From NCBI GenBank assembly GCA_964562685.1, contig CAZLUP010000020.1, positions 1 through 64,000 on the forward strand: a stretch of 64,000 nucleotides of DNA, written 5' to 3'. This DNA comes from Stanieria sp964562685 (lineage in GTDB: Bacteria > Cyanobacteriota > Cyanobacteriia > Cyanobacteriales > Xenococcaceae). The notes under the pieces are model-generated. The model saw nothing but the letters and a program-made list of their open reading frames with translations. It searched no databases and was not told the origin of the DNA. A program made the position numbers and the translations under genes. Below are positions 1 to 7,749 of this stretch, one piece after another (position 1 is the stretch's first letter; each line of letters starts with the position of its first letter).

Positions 1-54
1 CTTTTTATGAAACCCTTTTTCTGACTTCTTTTTCAAGTTTTGTCCTGTACTTAG
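1..54 (+). mobile_element. Right end of an IS4-type insertion sequence
   Basis: Positions 38-54 read TTTTGTCCTGTACTTAG, identical to the right terminal inverted repeat of the element at 55521-56160. The rest of this copy lies outside the window. The end abuts a DNA methyltransferase reading frame at 55, so this copy has interrupted that gene. The transposase frame that ends in the inverted repeat has a TGA at 22-24, so this copy may be degenerate or of a slightly different subtype. Confidence 0.6.
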
Positions 55-1205
55 GGCATGGATATCAATCCGTTTGCTGTCGAATTGGCAAAGGTAACTT
101 TAACTATCGCCAAGAAAGTCGCCATTGATAAATTGAATTTGACGGAAAGAGATTTACCCTTAGATAGTTTGGATCATAATATTATTTGTGCTGATGCTTT
201 GTTTACTCCTTGGGTAAAAGCTAACGCAATTATTGGCAATCCTCCATTTTTAGGAGGTAAACACATGAGGTTAAATTTAGGAGATGAATATGTAGATAAA
301 ATATTTGCCAAGTTTCCTGATGTAAAAGATGTCGATTTTTGTAGTTATTGGTTTAGACTGGCACACGATAATATTTAAAACTATTTTCAATGGGTGCTAA
401 TTTAGCACAAAATTCTTGCGGAAAACCTGACAGATGGATAATTGATTTTCATGATTTAAGTTTAGAAGAAGCTAGCGATTATATTTTACCTTTTGAACAT
501 ATTAAAACTACAGTAAAACCAGAAAGAGATAAAAATCGTAGTAATACAAGAAGATTGAATTGGTGGAAATACGGTGTAAATGCTTTATCAATGAGAAAAG
601 AGATCGCGCCATTATCTTATTATTTTATAGTACCACGAGTTTCTAAATGGGCTATCTTTATTCCTTCACCTCTTAATTGGTTGCCTGGTGATTTAAATAT
701 TGTTGTTGCCTCAGATGATTTTTATATTTTAGGAATTTTAACTTCTAAAATTCATCGTCTTTGGGTACAAGCACAAAGTTCTACATTAAAAGGCGATACT
801 CGTTACACTCATAAAACTTGTTTTGAAACATTTCCTTTCCCTCAAAATACTAATATGAATACATTAGGTAAGGGCGATTCGCGAATCGCCCCTACACGGG
901 GAAAAACCGCCCCTACGGGAACAATTATCGAACAAATCCGCAATAAAACCATCGAATTGCATCAATATCGCACCGAACAAATGGAAAAGAAACAATGGGG
1001 AATTACCCAACTTTATAATAAATTTTTTCACGAACCAGCTAGTAAACTCTATCAACTACATCAACAATTAGATGATTTGGTAATGCAAGCTTATGGTTTT
1101 AAAACCAATGATAATATTTTAGAAAAACTTTTAGAACTAAATATAAAATTAGTAGCTAAAGAAGCAAGAGGAGAGAAAGTTATTGGAATAGATGATAATC
1201 ATTGA
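55..1205 (+). pseudogene. Broken type IIG-like DNA methyltransferase
   Basis: The remnant belongs to large single-chain N6-adenine DNA methyltransferases that carry their own specificity region. The first part (55-378) reads MDINPFAVELAK, the usual end of a SAM-binding strand, and has the catalytic NPPF motif at 238-249. A stop at 376-378 ends this part. The frame resumes about 10 bases later with residues typical of the C-terminal recognition region (GKPDRWIIDF, KTTVKPERDKNR, SSTLKGDTRYTH). Family members normally have well over a hundred residues between these blocks, so I infer an internal deletion. The 5' part is lost to the IS end at 1-54. A 28-bp palindrome is inserted in frame at 868-895. 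An active enzyme is unlikely. Confidence 0.8.
868..895. repeat. 28-bp palindromic repeat, copy 1
   Basis: The unit starts GTAAGGGCGATTC and ends GAATCGCCCCTAC, an almost perfect inverted repeat. It lies inside the methyltransferase remnant and is translated without breaking the frame. It belongs with the copies at 12903, 38253, 43031, 49283 and 50569. A short GC-rich partial echo follows it up to about 920. Confidence 0.75.
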
Positions 1206-1297
1206 TGAACAATTAATAAATAATTTAGTTGAAAAATTTTTAATATCCTGAATTTTTATAAAATAAAATACAGATAAAATAACGGAGATTAAAAATA

Positions 1298-1498
1298 ATG
1301 CGATCGCTAACATTAGAGTATTGGATCGATGATGGTTGGTTTGTTGGTCGTCTTCAAGGAATACCTGGTGTATTTAGTCAGGGTGAAACTTTAGAAGAAT
1401 TAGAAAAAAACATTTTAGATGCCTATCAATTAATGAAAGAAGAAGAAGAACCTGCACCAATAGGAGCTAAAACTAAAGAACTAATTCTGGAAATATGA
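1298..1498 (+). CDS. hicB: HicB-family antitoxin
   Basis: This 66-residue protein has the compact HicB partial RNase H-like fold pattern: LEYWIDDGWFVGRLQGIPGV, then a SQGETLEELEKNILDAYQL segment. HicB proteins bind and neutralise the HicA mRNA interferase and repress their own operon. The ATG is preceded by GGAG at a good distance (ACGGAGATT). The stop overlaps the start of hicA by 4 bp (ATGA), so the two are translationally coupled. There is no extra C-terminal DNA-binding domain, so repression would need the complex or another factor. The partner toxin carries a premature stop, which makes this antitoxin possibly redundant. Confidence 0.85.
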   Translation: MRSLTLEYWIDDGWFVGRLQGIPGVFSQGETLEELEKNILDAYQLMKEEEEPAPIGAKTKELILEI

Positions 1499-1674
1499 AA
1501 AGCAAAGAATTTATCCGAGAATTAGAAAAAGCAGGTTGTAAGCTATATAGACATGGTGGAAAACATGATATTTATTTTAATCCTTTGAACGGAAAAAAAG
1601 CTCCCATCCCTCGCCATCAATAAATAAAAGATAGTTTGTGTCGTTTAATTTGTAAGCAACTCGGTTTATTTTAA
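1495..1674 (+). pseudogene. hicA: HicA-family toxin with nonsense codon
   Basis: The frame starts at the ATG overlapping hicB and encodes a HicA double-stranded-RNA-binding-like mRNA interferase. RHGGKHDIYF contains the expected catalytic histidine (His24). After PIPRHQ a TAA at 1621-1623 stops translation at 42 residues. Beyond it the same frame continues IKDSLCRLICKQLGLF to a TAA at 1672-1674, which is the usual HicA C-terminus. The stop sits where the family normally has Glu (RH-x-E-IKD), so a single GAA-to-TAA change explains it. The truncated peptide probably lacks the last helix. The gene is most likely inactivated, unless the stop is read through. Confidence 0.8.
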
Positions 1675-1690
1675 TTTGATTGTTCAACTA

Positions 1691-1984
1691 ATGAAACTGC
1701 AAGAATTAATCCAAACAAAGCGTAATGAAATCATCGAAATTGCTAATAAACATGGTGCATATAACGTGCGAGTTTTTGGTAGTGTAGCTAGAGGAGAAGA
1801 AACACCATTAAGTGACATTGATTTTCTAATTGACTACGATTTATCAAAAATTACCCCTTGGTTTCCTGGAGGATTATCAGCAGACTTAGAAGATTTATTA
1901 GGTTGTAAAGTAGATATTGTTACTGAAAAAGGACTACATAGTTTAATTCGCAAACGTATTGTGCAAGAAGCAATTAAATTATGA
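1691..1984 (+). CDS. mntA: MntA-like antitoxin nucleotidyltransferase
   Basis: This 97-residue minimal nucleotidyltransferase shows a perfect GSX10DXD signature: Gly30-Ser31, then Asp42 and Asp44 (FGSVARG, SDIDF). In the HepT/MntA system the MNT protein AMPylates the HepT toxin and so neutralises it. I chose the ATG at 1691; an upstream in-frame TTG at 1676 would add five residues without homology. The gene overlaps hepT by 4 bp (ATGA at 1981-1984), the normal architecture of this toxin-antitoxin module. All active-site residues appear intact. Confidence 0.88.
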   Translation: MKLQELIQTKRNEIIEIANKHGAYNVRVFGSVARGEETPLSDIDFLIDYDLSKITPWFPGGLSADLEDLLGCKVDIVTEKGLHSLIRKRIVQEAIKL

Positions 1985-2316
1985 AAGATGATCGAGCTTA
2001 TATAGAGTATATATTGTATTGTATTAACTTAATTGAAACCTATTGCCAAGGAGGAAAAGAAGAATTTTTAAATAATGTAATGGCACAAGATGCCATTTTG
2101 CGAAGATTACAAACCTTAGCCGAATCAACTCAGAGGATTTCTGACAACTTAAAAAGAGAAAATTTAGATATTGATTGGCGTAGTATTTCAGGTTTTAGAA
2201 ATATTTTAGTTCATGATTACTTAGGCGGAATCGATCTTGATATTATTTGGCAAATAGTAATTACTTATTTACCCGATTTAAAATTAAAGCTAGAAAAGAT
2301 TTTAAAAAATATGTAA
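1981..2316 (+). CDS. hepT: HepT-like HEPN toxin
   Basis: This 111-residue, all-helical HEPN protein ends with the RX4HXY ribonuclease motif, seen as Arg73-NILV-His78-Asp-Tyr80. HEPN toxins cleave RNA; the tyrosine of this motif is the AMPylation target of the MntA partner encoded just upstream. The length is typical of stand-alone HepT. The 4-bp overlap with mntA implies one mRNA. No truncation or lost key residue is visible, so this is the one apparently intact module in the left-end patch. Confidence 0.88.
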   Translation: MKDDRAYIEYILYCINLIETYCQGGKEEFLNNVMAQDAILRRLQTLAESTQRISDNLKRENLDIDWRSISGFRNILVHDYLGGIDLDIIWQIVITYLPDLKLKLEKILKNM

Positions 2317-2379
2317 TCAATGAACTAATTTTTAATGTAATGATATTCTAAAGCATTGAAGATTATTATCATTTTTATA

Positions 2380-4056
2380 ATGGTTTTTCTAAAATCTAAA
2401 TATAATTTTTGGTTTGCATTAAGCATCGCTACAGCAATATTATTTAGCCTAGCTGGATTAAAACTAGCTTTTCAATCTTCCTATACAATTCAAGATGATG
2501 CCAGACAACATATTTTTTGGATGCAGCAGTTTGGCGATCCAGAATTATTTTCAGGAGATTTAATTGCCAATTATTTTAAATCGGTTGCACCTTGGGGATT
2601 TACTAATTTATATCAAGTTATTAATAGCTTTGGTATCGATATATTTTTCTTTAATAAAATCTCGTCTTTGTTAATTGGTGTTGTTACCAGTATCTATTGT
2701 TTTCTGGTTTGTTTAGAAATTTTTTCCGTTCCCTTGGCTGGTTTTCTTGCCACTTTATTATTAAATCAAAATCTCTGGATGCTGGATGATTTATCTTCTG
2801 GTACACCAAGAGCTTTTTTTTATCCCTTGTTTCTTGCTTTTATTTACTATCTTTTAAAAAAATCTTTATTACCTTGTTTACTAACAATAGTTTTGCAAGG
2901 ATTATTTTATCCTCAAACTGTATTACTTTCCGCAGTAGTTTTAATTATTAAGTTTATTACTGAAAAAAATCAACGATTGTTTTATTTATCTGGTTTAGTA
3001 ACTGCGGGAGTTATTTTATTAATCTATAGTTTAAAAACTTCCGAATTCGGTAATGTTATTACTGTCAGTGAAGCTAAACTCTTACCAGAATTTTATGCTG
3101 AAGGAAGAAATACTTTTTTTCTAGATAATCCTGTCGCTTTTTGGTTATCGGGACAAAGAAGTGGATTTTTTCCCAGGGAATGGCAATACGTTTTGTTATG
3201 TTCTTTTGGTTTAATTTTGTCGTGGTTGAGATTGTTTCCAAATCACTTTTCTTTAGTTAATAAGATAAATAGTAAGAGCAAAATTTTATGGCAAGTTTTT
3301 TTAGCTGCTTTGATCATGTTTGGTTTGGCTCATTTGTTTTTATTTAAATTACATCTTCCAAGTCGTTATAGTCAGCACAGTTTAAGAATTTTAATTGCTT
3401 TAATTGATGGAATTACTGTTGCAATTTTAATAAATAGTTTTCGTTATTGGTTTGAGCAAAAATTTACTCAATCTCAACCATTAATTAAAAACTTTATTTC
3501 TGTGGGATTACTTAGTTTACTTTTATATCCTACTTATGCAGTACAGGCTTATCCTTATCGCTTAGGTTACGTTGAAGGAAAATCAGTAGAACTATATCAA
3601 TTTTTACAACAGCAACCTAAAGATTTTTTAATTGCTACTTTGAGTTCAGAAGCAGATTTTATTCCTACTTTTGCCAAACGAAGAGTTTTAGTTAGTCAAG
3701 AATATGCTATTCCTTATCATCTCGATTATTACCAACCAATTCGCCAACGAGTTAAAGATTTAATTAAAGCTCAATACAGTAAAGATTTAGCAGAAATCCA
3801 AAAATTTATTGATCAATATCAGATTGATTTATGGTTAATAGATCGCAATGCGTTTCAAGCAGACTATTTAAAAAATAATACTTGGTTAAAACAATTTCAG
3901 CCAGAATTTAACAATGCTATTTCCATTGTCCAACAAAAACAAGAATTAGTTTTAGCTAAGTTAGGAAATGAATGTAATATTTTTCCTAACTCAGAGTTTG
4001 AGATTTTACCTGCTAGTTGTATTAAAGATTTTATTCGTTCTAATCAAATCCATTAA
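2380..4056 (+). CDS. Polytopic membrane protein, GT-C-like
   Basis: The product is about 558 residues with roughly ten hydrophobic segments up to residue ~395, followed by a soluble C-terminal part of ~150 residues. Near the N-terminus an acidic pair sits in an extracytoplasmic loop (QDDARQHIFWM), reminiscent of the catalytic DD/DE loop of GT-C glycosyltransferases, which use lipid-linked sugars. I do not recognise a named family, so this assignment is by topology only. The ATG at 2380 was preferred over a TTG at 2356. It ends 14 bp from the convergent ATP-grasp gene. Together with the ArnT-like gene at 5682 it suggests a surface-glycosylation neighbourhood. Confidence 0.6.
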   Translation: MVFLKSKYNFWFALSIATAILFSLAGLKLAFQSSYTIQDDARQHIFWMQQFGDPELFSGDLIANYFKSVAPWGFTNLYQVINSFGIDIFFFNKISSLLIGVVTSIYCFLVCLEIFSVPLAGFLATLLLNQNLWMLDDLSSGTPRAFFYPLFLAFIYYLLKKSLLPCLLTIVLQGLFYPQTVLLSAVVLIIKFITEKNQRLFYLSGLVTAGVILLIYSLKTSEFGNVITVSEAKLLPEFYAEGRNTFFLDNPVAFWLSGQRSGFFPREWQYVLLCSFGLILSWLRLFPNHFSLVNKINSKSKILWQVFLAALIMFGLAHLFLFKLHLPSRYSQHSLRILIALIDGITVAILINSFRYWFEQKFTQSQPLIKNFISVGLLSLLLYPTYAVQAYPYRLGYVEGKSVELYQFLQQQPKDFLIATLSSEADFIPTFAKRRVLVSQEYAIPYHLDYYQPIRQRVKDLIKAQYSKDLAEIQKFIDQYQIDLWLIDRNAFQADYLKNNTWLKQFQPEFNNAISIVQQKQELVLAKLGNECNIFPNSEFEILPASCIKDFIRSNQIH

Positions 4057-4075
4057 ATTAGGTTTGAATCCTAAT
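4057..4075. terminator. Possible shared terminator hairpin
   Basis: ATTAGG and CCTAAT form a 6-bp stem with a 7-base loop between two convergent genes, and the stem runs slightly into the end of the minus-strand gene. It is weak, with no long T-tract. Confidence 0.3.
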
Positions 4076-5174
4076 CAAGTCGTTGTTTAATAATTTTTCT
4101 TAATTCTTTTTGTTGTTCAACTGTTCCAGCTAATAAAATTCCTATTTTCCCCGTTAAAATCGTACCCCAATTAACTATAATTACACCTGTTTGTTTACCA
4201 AGATCGAACTCAAGATCTTTAAGATCAATTTCTGCTAAAGAACGATATTTAGTTTCAAAATTCTCACAAGTCCAACTAGGTATTTGAAATTTTTTAGCGA
4301 TCGCAGTAGGATAGGATGCACCATTAAAACGAGGATTACATTCGATCGCATAATAACTTGGATCGGTTTCTGTTTCTACTACTGCAACATCAAAAGCAAA
4401 TATTTCTTTCATTCCCTGTCGATACATCCATTCTGCCATTGGTTCGACAATTGACCAAGGCTGATGTTTGGTAGGATAACGATTACCCTGATGTGCATAT
4501 CCATCCAAAACTTGTTCGGTAGCAGCAAAACGCTCTAAACCGCGCTCGCTTATGCGATATTGTAAATTAAGAAAATTAAAAGAATTGACTTCTTGTTGAA
4601 TTTGTAATGGTACTTTATCATCAAACTCTTTTAAAGCTTCTTTCAGTTGTTGTTGATCTTGGCAACGATGGATACCTACCCCATCCACAGATACTGCTGG
4701 TTTGAGATAACAAGGATAAGCAAAATCATCCCAATTAGTAATCTTGGTTTTATCTTCAAAACACTGAGTTTGAGGAACTTTCACATCTAACTTTTCTGCT
4801 AAATCAATGAAATTATTTTTTGAGTTAACATATTCAACTACTTCAAACCAATTTGGATCGATTTGATGAAACCATTTGTGATCGACACTGCGATTGTGAA
4901 CTACATCACCGAAAATAAACACAGAAATATCGTAATCTGGATAATCACTCATCAAAGTATGCGACACATCCCAAATTACATTTTTACTATGACTTAAATC
5001 AATGCGATCGTAATGAGCAGTAATAAATTGCCATTGGGATTTAAGATCGGGATGTAGTTGAATCAAATCTTCTGGTTCAGTTGTACCCAACACTCTACCA
5101 GAGAATAGATAGTTTCCCCTCACCGCTTCATGGGTGCAAATCATAATGTCGTGATTATAGATTTTTTTATTCAT
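4071..5174 (-). CDS. ATP-grasp domain protein
   Basis: The 367-residue soluble protein has an ATP-grasp fold from about residue 110 to 315. The lysine-containing strand reads YPCYLKPAVSVDGVGI, followed by a glycine-rich loop, and the metal-binding end reads AIECNPRFNGASYP with the Glu/Asn pair expected for Mg-ATP. Such enzymes join a carboxylate to an amine or thiol through an acyl-phosphate. The N-terminal ~110 residues look like a pre-ATP-grasp domain. The substrate cannot be read from sequence. It lies between two membrane glycosyltransferase-like genes but is transcribed opposite to both, so a shared pathway is only a guess. Confidence 0.75.
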   Translation of the reverse strand: MNKKIYNHDIMICTHEAVRGNYLFSGRVLGTTEPEDLIQLHPDLKSQWQFITAHYDRIDLSHSKNVIWDVSHTLMSDYPDYDISVFIFGDVVHNRSVDHKWFHQIDPNWFEVVEYVNSKNNFIDLAEKLDVKVPQTQCFEDKTKITNWDDFAYPCYLKPAVSVDGVGIHRCQDQQQLKEALKEFDDKVPLQIQQEVNSFNFLNLQYRISERGLERFAATEQVLDGYAHQGNRYPTKHQPWSIVEPMAEWMYRQGMKEIFAFDVAVVETETDPSYYAIECNPRFNGASYPTAIAKKFQIPSWTCENFETKYRSLAEIDLKDLEFDLGKQTGVIIVNWGTILTGKIGILLAGTVEQQKELRKIIKQRLD

Positions 5175-5681
5175 AAGCTAGCCCTACCGATTTTGAGCTT
5201 CTTAATTCAGACTGTCTCAGAACGGGGACGAAAACTGTATCAACTGATGCGGTTAAAAGTAGTTTTCTCTGTTGGCAATTTTTTTGAGACGATAGGTTAA
5301 ATAAAGTACCCTTTGATTAACAGTATTATTTTCAGCTTCGTACTTGCTCATCACCAACGCTGATTAATTTTATTTAAATTAAAACAAATATCGGGTGTCA
5401 TACACGTAAATGAAAGTTTGCTTTTTGTCTAAATTAATCTAGAGGGCTTAATATTACATCACGACAACTATTATCTTTAATAATAATAATAAATAAGCAA
5501 ACACATGATTTTATTATAAAAACTGTTTGGGATTTTTTATAAAATATTTATAATTACAAAAAACAACTTTAATACTATAATCAATCAATGTTTAAACTCA
5601 TCCCTACGAATATTCTAGTATGTCTAATTAATTCTTTAATCTTTGAAAAAATCAATACATAAAAAAATAGCTCTCTTAAAG
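5175..5681. other. Intergenic region, divergent promoters expected
   Basis: About 500 bases of AT-rich DNA between two divergent genes. I see a weak inverted pair GTCTCA/TGAGAC at 5214-5290, no coding potential, no HIP1 site and no RNA gene. An in-frame TTG at 5643 could extend the downstream gene. Confidence 0.4.
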
Positions 5682-7487
5682 ATGACATTGATTAATAAAA
5701 AATCACTAAAATTTGATTGTTTGCTATTAATCTTAGCTTTAGAAATAATTATTTTTGGTCTTGGCAACTATGGTCTATATGAACCCCATGAAGGTCATTT
5801 TGCCATGGTTGCACAAGAAATGCTGTTACGAAAAGACTGGATTACACCTTATCTTAATGGCGCACCTTATTTAAATAAACCACCACTTTTATATTGGTTA
5901 ATTGCTATCTCACTCAAAATGTTTGGTACTATAGAATTTGCTGTTAGATTACCAATTGCTATCTCTGGATGGATCGGAATTATTGTAGCTTGGTTATGGA
6001 GTAGGGAATTATGGGGAATTGTAGCTAGTCGTATTGCTATAATTATGTTAACTGTGACTACTGGGTGGTTTATTTTTACTCATCAATTATTAATTGATGT
6101 TTTGTTAGGAACTTTATTACTAGCAAGTAATTATTTTTTATGGAAATTATTATCTCAACCTAAATCCTATGTTTTTTTCTTTGCTTTTTATGGTTGTCTA
6201 AGTTTATGTTTATTAACTAAAGGATTAATTGGAGTTATTTTTCCTTTAGCTGGTTTACTTGGATTAATTATAATTAAACGCAACAGTAAAATTTATCAAC
6301 AAGTTAAACTTTGGCAAGGAATATTATTAGTTATAGCTATTAGTTTACCTTGGTATCTTGCGGTAGAAAAAACTAATCCTGGTTTTCTGCACTATTTTAT
6401 TTTTAACGAACATCTCGATCGCATCTTCGATCGTCGTTTTCCACCAGACTATGAAGTATCAAAAATTAGTGCTTTAGGTTATTTAGGAATTACGGCTGTT
6501 TGGTGTTTACCCTGGATTTTATTTTTTCCTTCTGTAATTAAATTTATTTGGCAACAATATCACACCAAACATCAAAACGCTATCATTTTAATTGCGATCG
6601 CTTTTGGTTTGCCAATTCTAGTTTTTCTGCCTCTTTCTTCTCGACTTATTTATTACAGTATTCCTGCAATTCCACCTTATATTATTTTGTCTGCTGGCTA
6701 TTTCAGTTATCAGTTATCAGTTATCAGTTATCAGTCATTAAGAATATATGGGGTAATTTTTATTTTAATTGGAATTAGTTGTCTAGGTGCGCTCTTTTTT
6801 CCCTCTCAGTTATTGATTTTATTACCAACTATTAACAATCAAACAGAAATTAATCAGTTAATTTTTGCTGTTTTAATTACCTTTGGATCGGGATTTTTAA
6901 TAGCAGGAATAGCAATATTCAGAAGTTGGTATTTATTCTCCTTACTATCTCTATCTATTGCTTGGATAATTACTTATATTGCAGTAACAAAAGGGTTTAT
7001 TATTTATCAAGATATCCGTTCTTCTAAATCATTAATTCAAACTTCATCTCCTTGCCTCAATTTCGATACTTTATGGGTTTTTGAAGGTTCAAGAGAAATT
7101 GGTACTGCTGGTGCAATGAGTTTCTATCTCAATCAAAATAAGTCCGAGCCTAAAACTTTGAATCAACTTGGTTGGGTAACAGGAAAGCAAGGTAATCCCT
7201 ATCGGATCGTAATGGTATTAGCTGATGGAGGAAATAATCGTTTACCGCCACAATTTCCTGGCGAATCACCATCCTATTTAATTACTAAAGCACAATTACA
7301 ATCTTATTGGAATAGCGATCGCTCGGTGGTATTTGTGACCGATTTTTTGCGTCAACAGGGCGATCAAAACGATCCTCCCGATTTGAATTTACCTCAAGAT
7401 TCAGGAAAACCTTTATTAGAGATAGCTCCTCGCCAACTCTACGGTAACTTGCCTGCTAGAGAAAATTGGTGTCAAAGCAATTTGTAA
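5682..7487 (+). CDS. ArnT/PMT-like glycosyltransferase (GT39/83 type)
   Basis: This ~600-residue membrane enzyme has the signature of the ArnT/protein O-mannosyltransferase superfamily. An acidic loop (YEPHEGHFAMVAQEML) is followed by PYLNKPPLLYWL, both in the first extracytoplasmic loop, with about eleven further hydrophobic segments. These enzymes transfer a sugar from an undecaprenyl- or dolichyl-type lipid to lipid A, protein or another acceptor on the periplasmic side. The soluble C-terminal part starts near residue 450. The ATG at 5682 was chosen; the region up to the alternative TTG at 5643 is lysine-rich. A run of 7-bp units at 6704-6738 lies inside the gene and is read through as an SYQLSVISYQ peptide between two membrane segments. 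Confidence 0.8.
   Translation: MTLINKKSLKFDCLLLILALEIIIFGLGNYGLYEPHEGHFAMVAQEMLLRKDWITPYLNGAPYLNKPPLLYWLIAISLKMFGTIEFAVRLPIAISGWIGIIVAWLWSRELWGIVASRIAIIMLTVTTGWFIFTHQLLIDVLLGTLLLASNYFLWKLLSQPKSYVFFFAFYGCLSLCLLTKGLIGVIFPLAGLLGLIIIKRNSKIYQQVKLWQGILLVIAISLPWYLAVEKTNPGFLHYFIFNEHLDRIFDRRFPPDYEVSKISALGYLGITAVWCLPWILFFPSVIKFIWQQYHTKHQNAIILIAIAFGLPILVFLPLSSRLIYYSIPAIPPYIILSAGYFSYQLSVISYQSLRIYGVIFILIGISCLGALFFPSQLLILLPTINNQTEINQLIFAVLITFGSGFLIAGIAIFRSWYLFSLLSLSIAWIITYIAVTKGFIIYQDIRSSKSLIQTSSPCLNFDTLWVFEGSREIGTAGAMSFYLNQNKSEPKTLNQLGWVTGKQGNPYRIVMVLADGGNNRLPPQFPGESPSYLITKAQLQSYWNSDRSVVFVTDFLRQQGDQNDPPDLNLPQDSGKPLLEIAPRQLYGNLPARENWCQSNL
6704..6738 (+). repeat. Heptanucleotide tandem array inside a CDS
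   Basis: Four CAGTTAT units followed by one variant (CAGTCAT) run from 6704 to 6738. On this strand the unit has no stop codon in any phase, so the gene stays open through the array. The reverse orientation contains TAA and TGA. Seven is not a multiple of three, so gain or loss of one unit would shift the glycosyltransferase frame. Related units occur at 8640 and 53539. Confidence 0.85.
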
Positions 7488-7499
7488 CCAAAAAAAGTT

Positions 7500-7527
7500 T
7501 TGACTTGTCAACTTGACATGATATTAT
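7500..7527 (+). promoter_or_regulatory. Putative promoter with palindromic operator
   Basis: TTGACT at 7500 and TATTAT at 7522 are separated by 16 bases, a plausible -35/-10 pair pointing toward rsmH. The spacer contains a perfect palindrome TGTCAA-C-TTGACA at 7506-7518. A dimeric repressor bound there would block RNA polymerase. No transcript data support it. Confidence 0.4.
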
Positions 7528-7749
7528 GTAGATAGTGGAAAAGGTGCGCCCAGAAATGCCTGTTTTCAAAATCAGAATTGTGCCATTTTTAAATAACTAC
7601 CTTAAGCATCCCTTTAATCAGAAGTGAATGTTTAGTTTGATTTTAGTTAAGGTTTTAGTTAAAGGCTAACAGCTAAAAGCCTTATAATTTGTGAGAAGCT
7701 GTGTTCTATTGAATTAAAAAGCGCAGTAAATTAGGAGCAATTTTTTTTA

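Noticed and set aside
4057..4080. GGTTTGAATCC resembling a tRNA T-loop
   Set aside because: No acceptor stem, D-arm or anticodon arm is found upstream; the bases are the end of one gene and a small hairpin.
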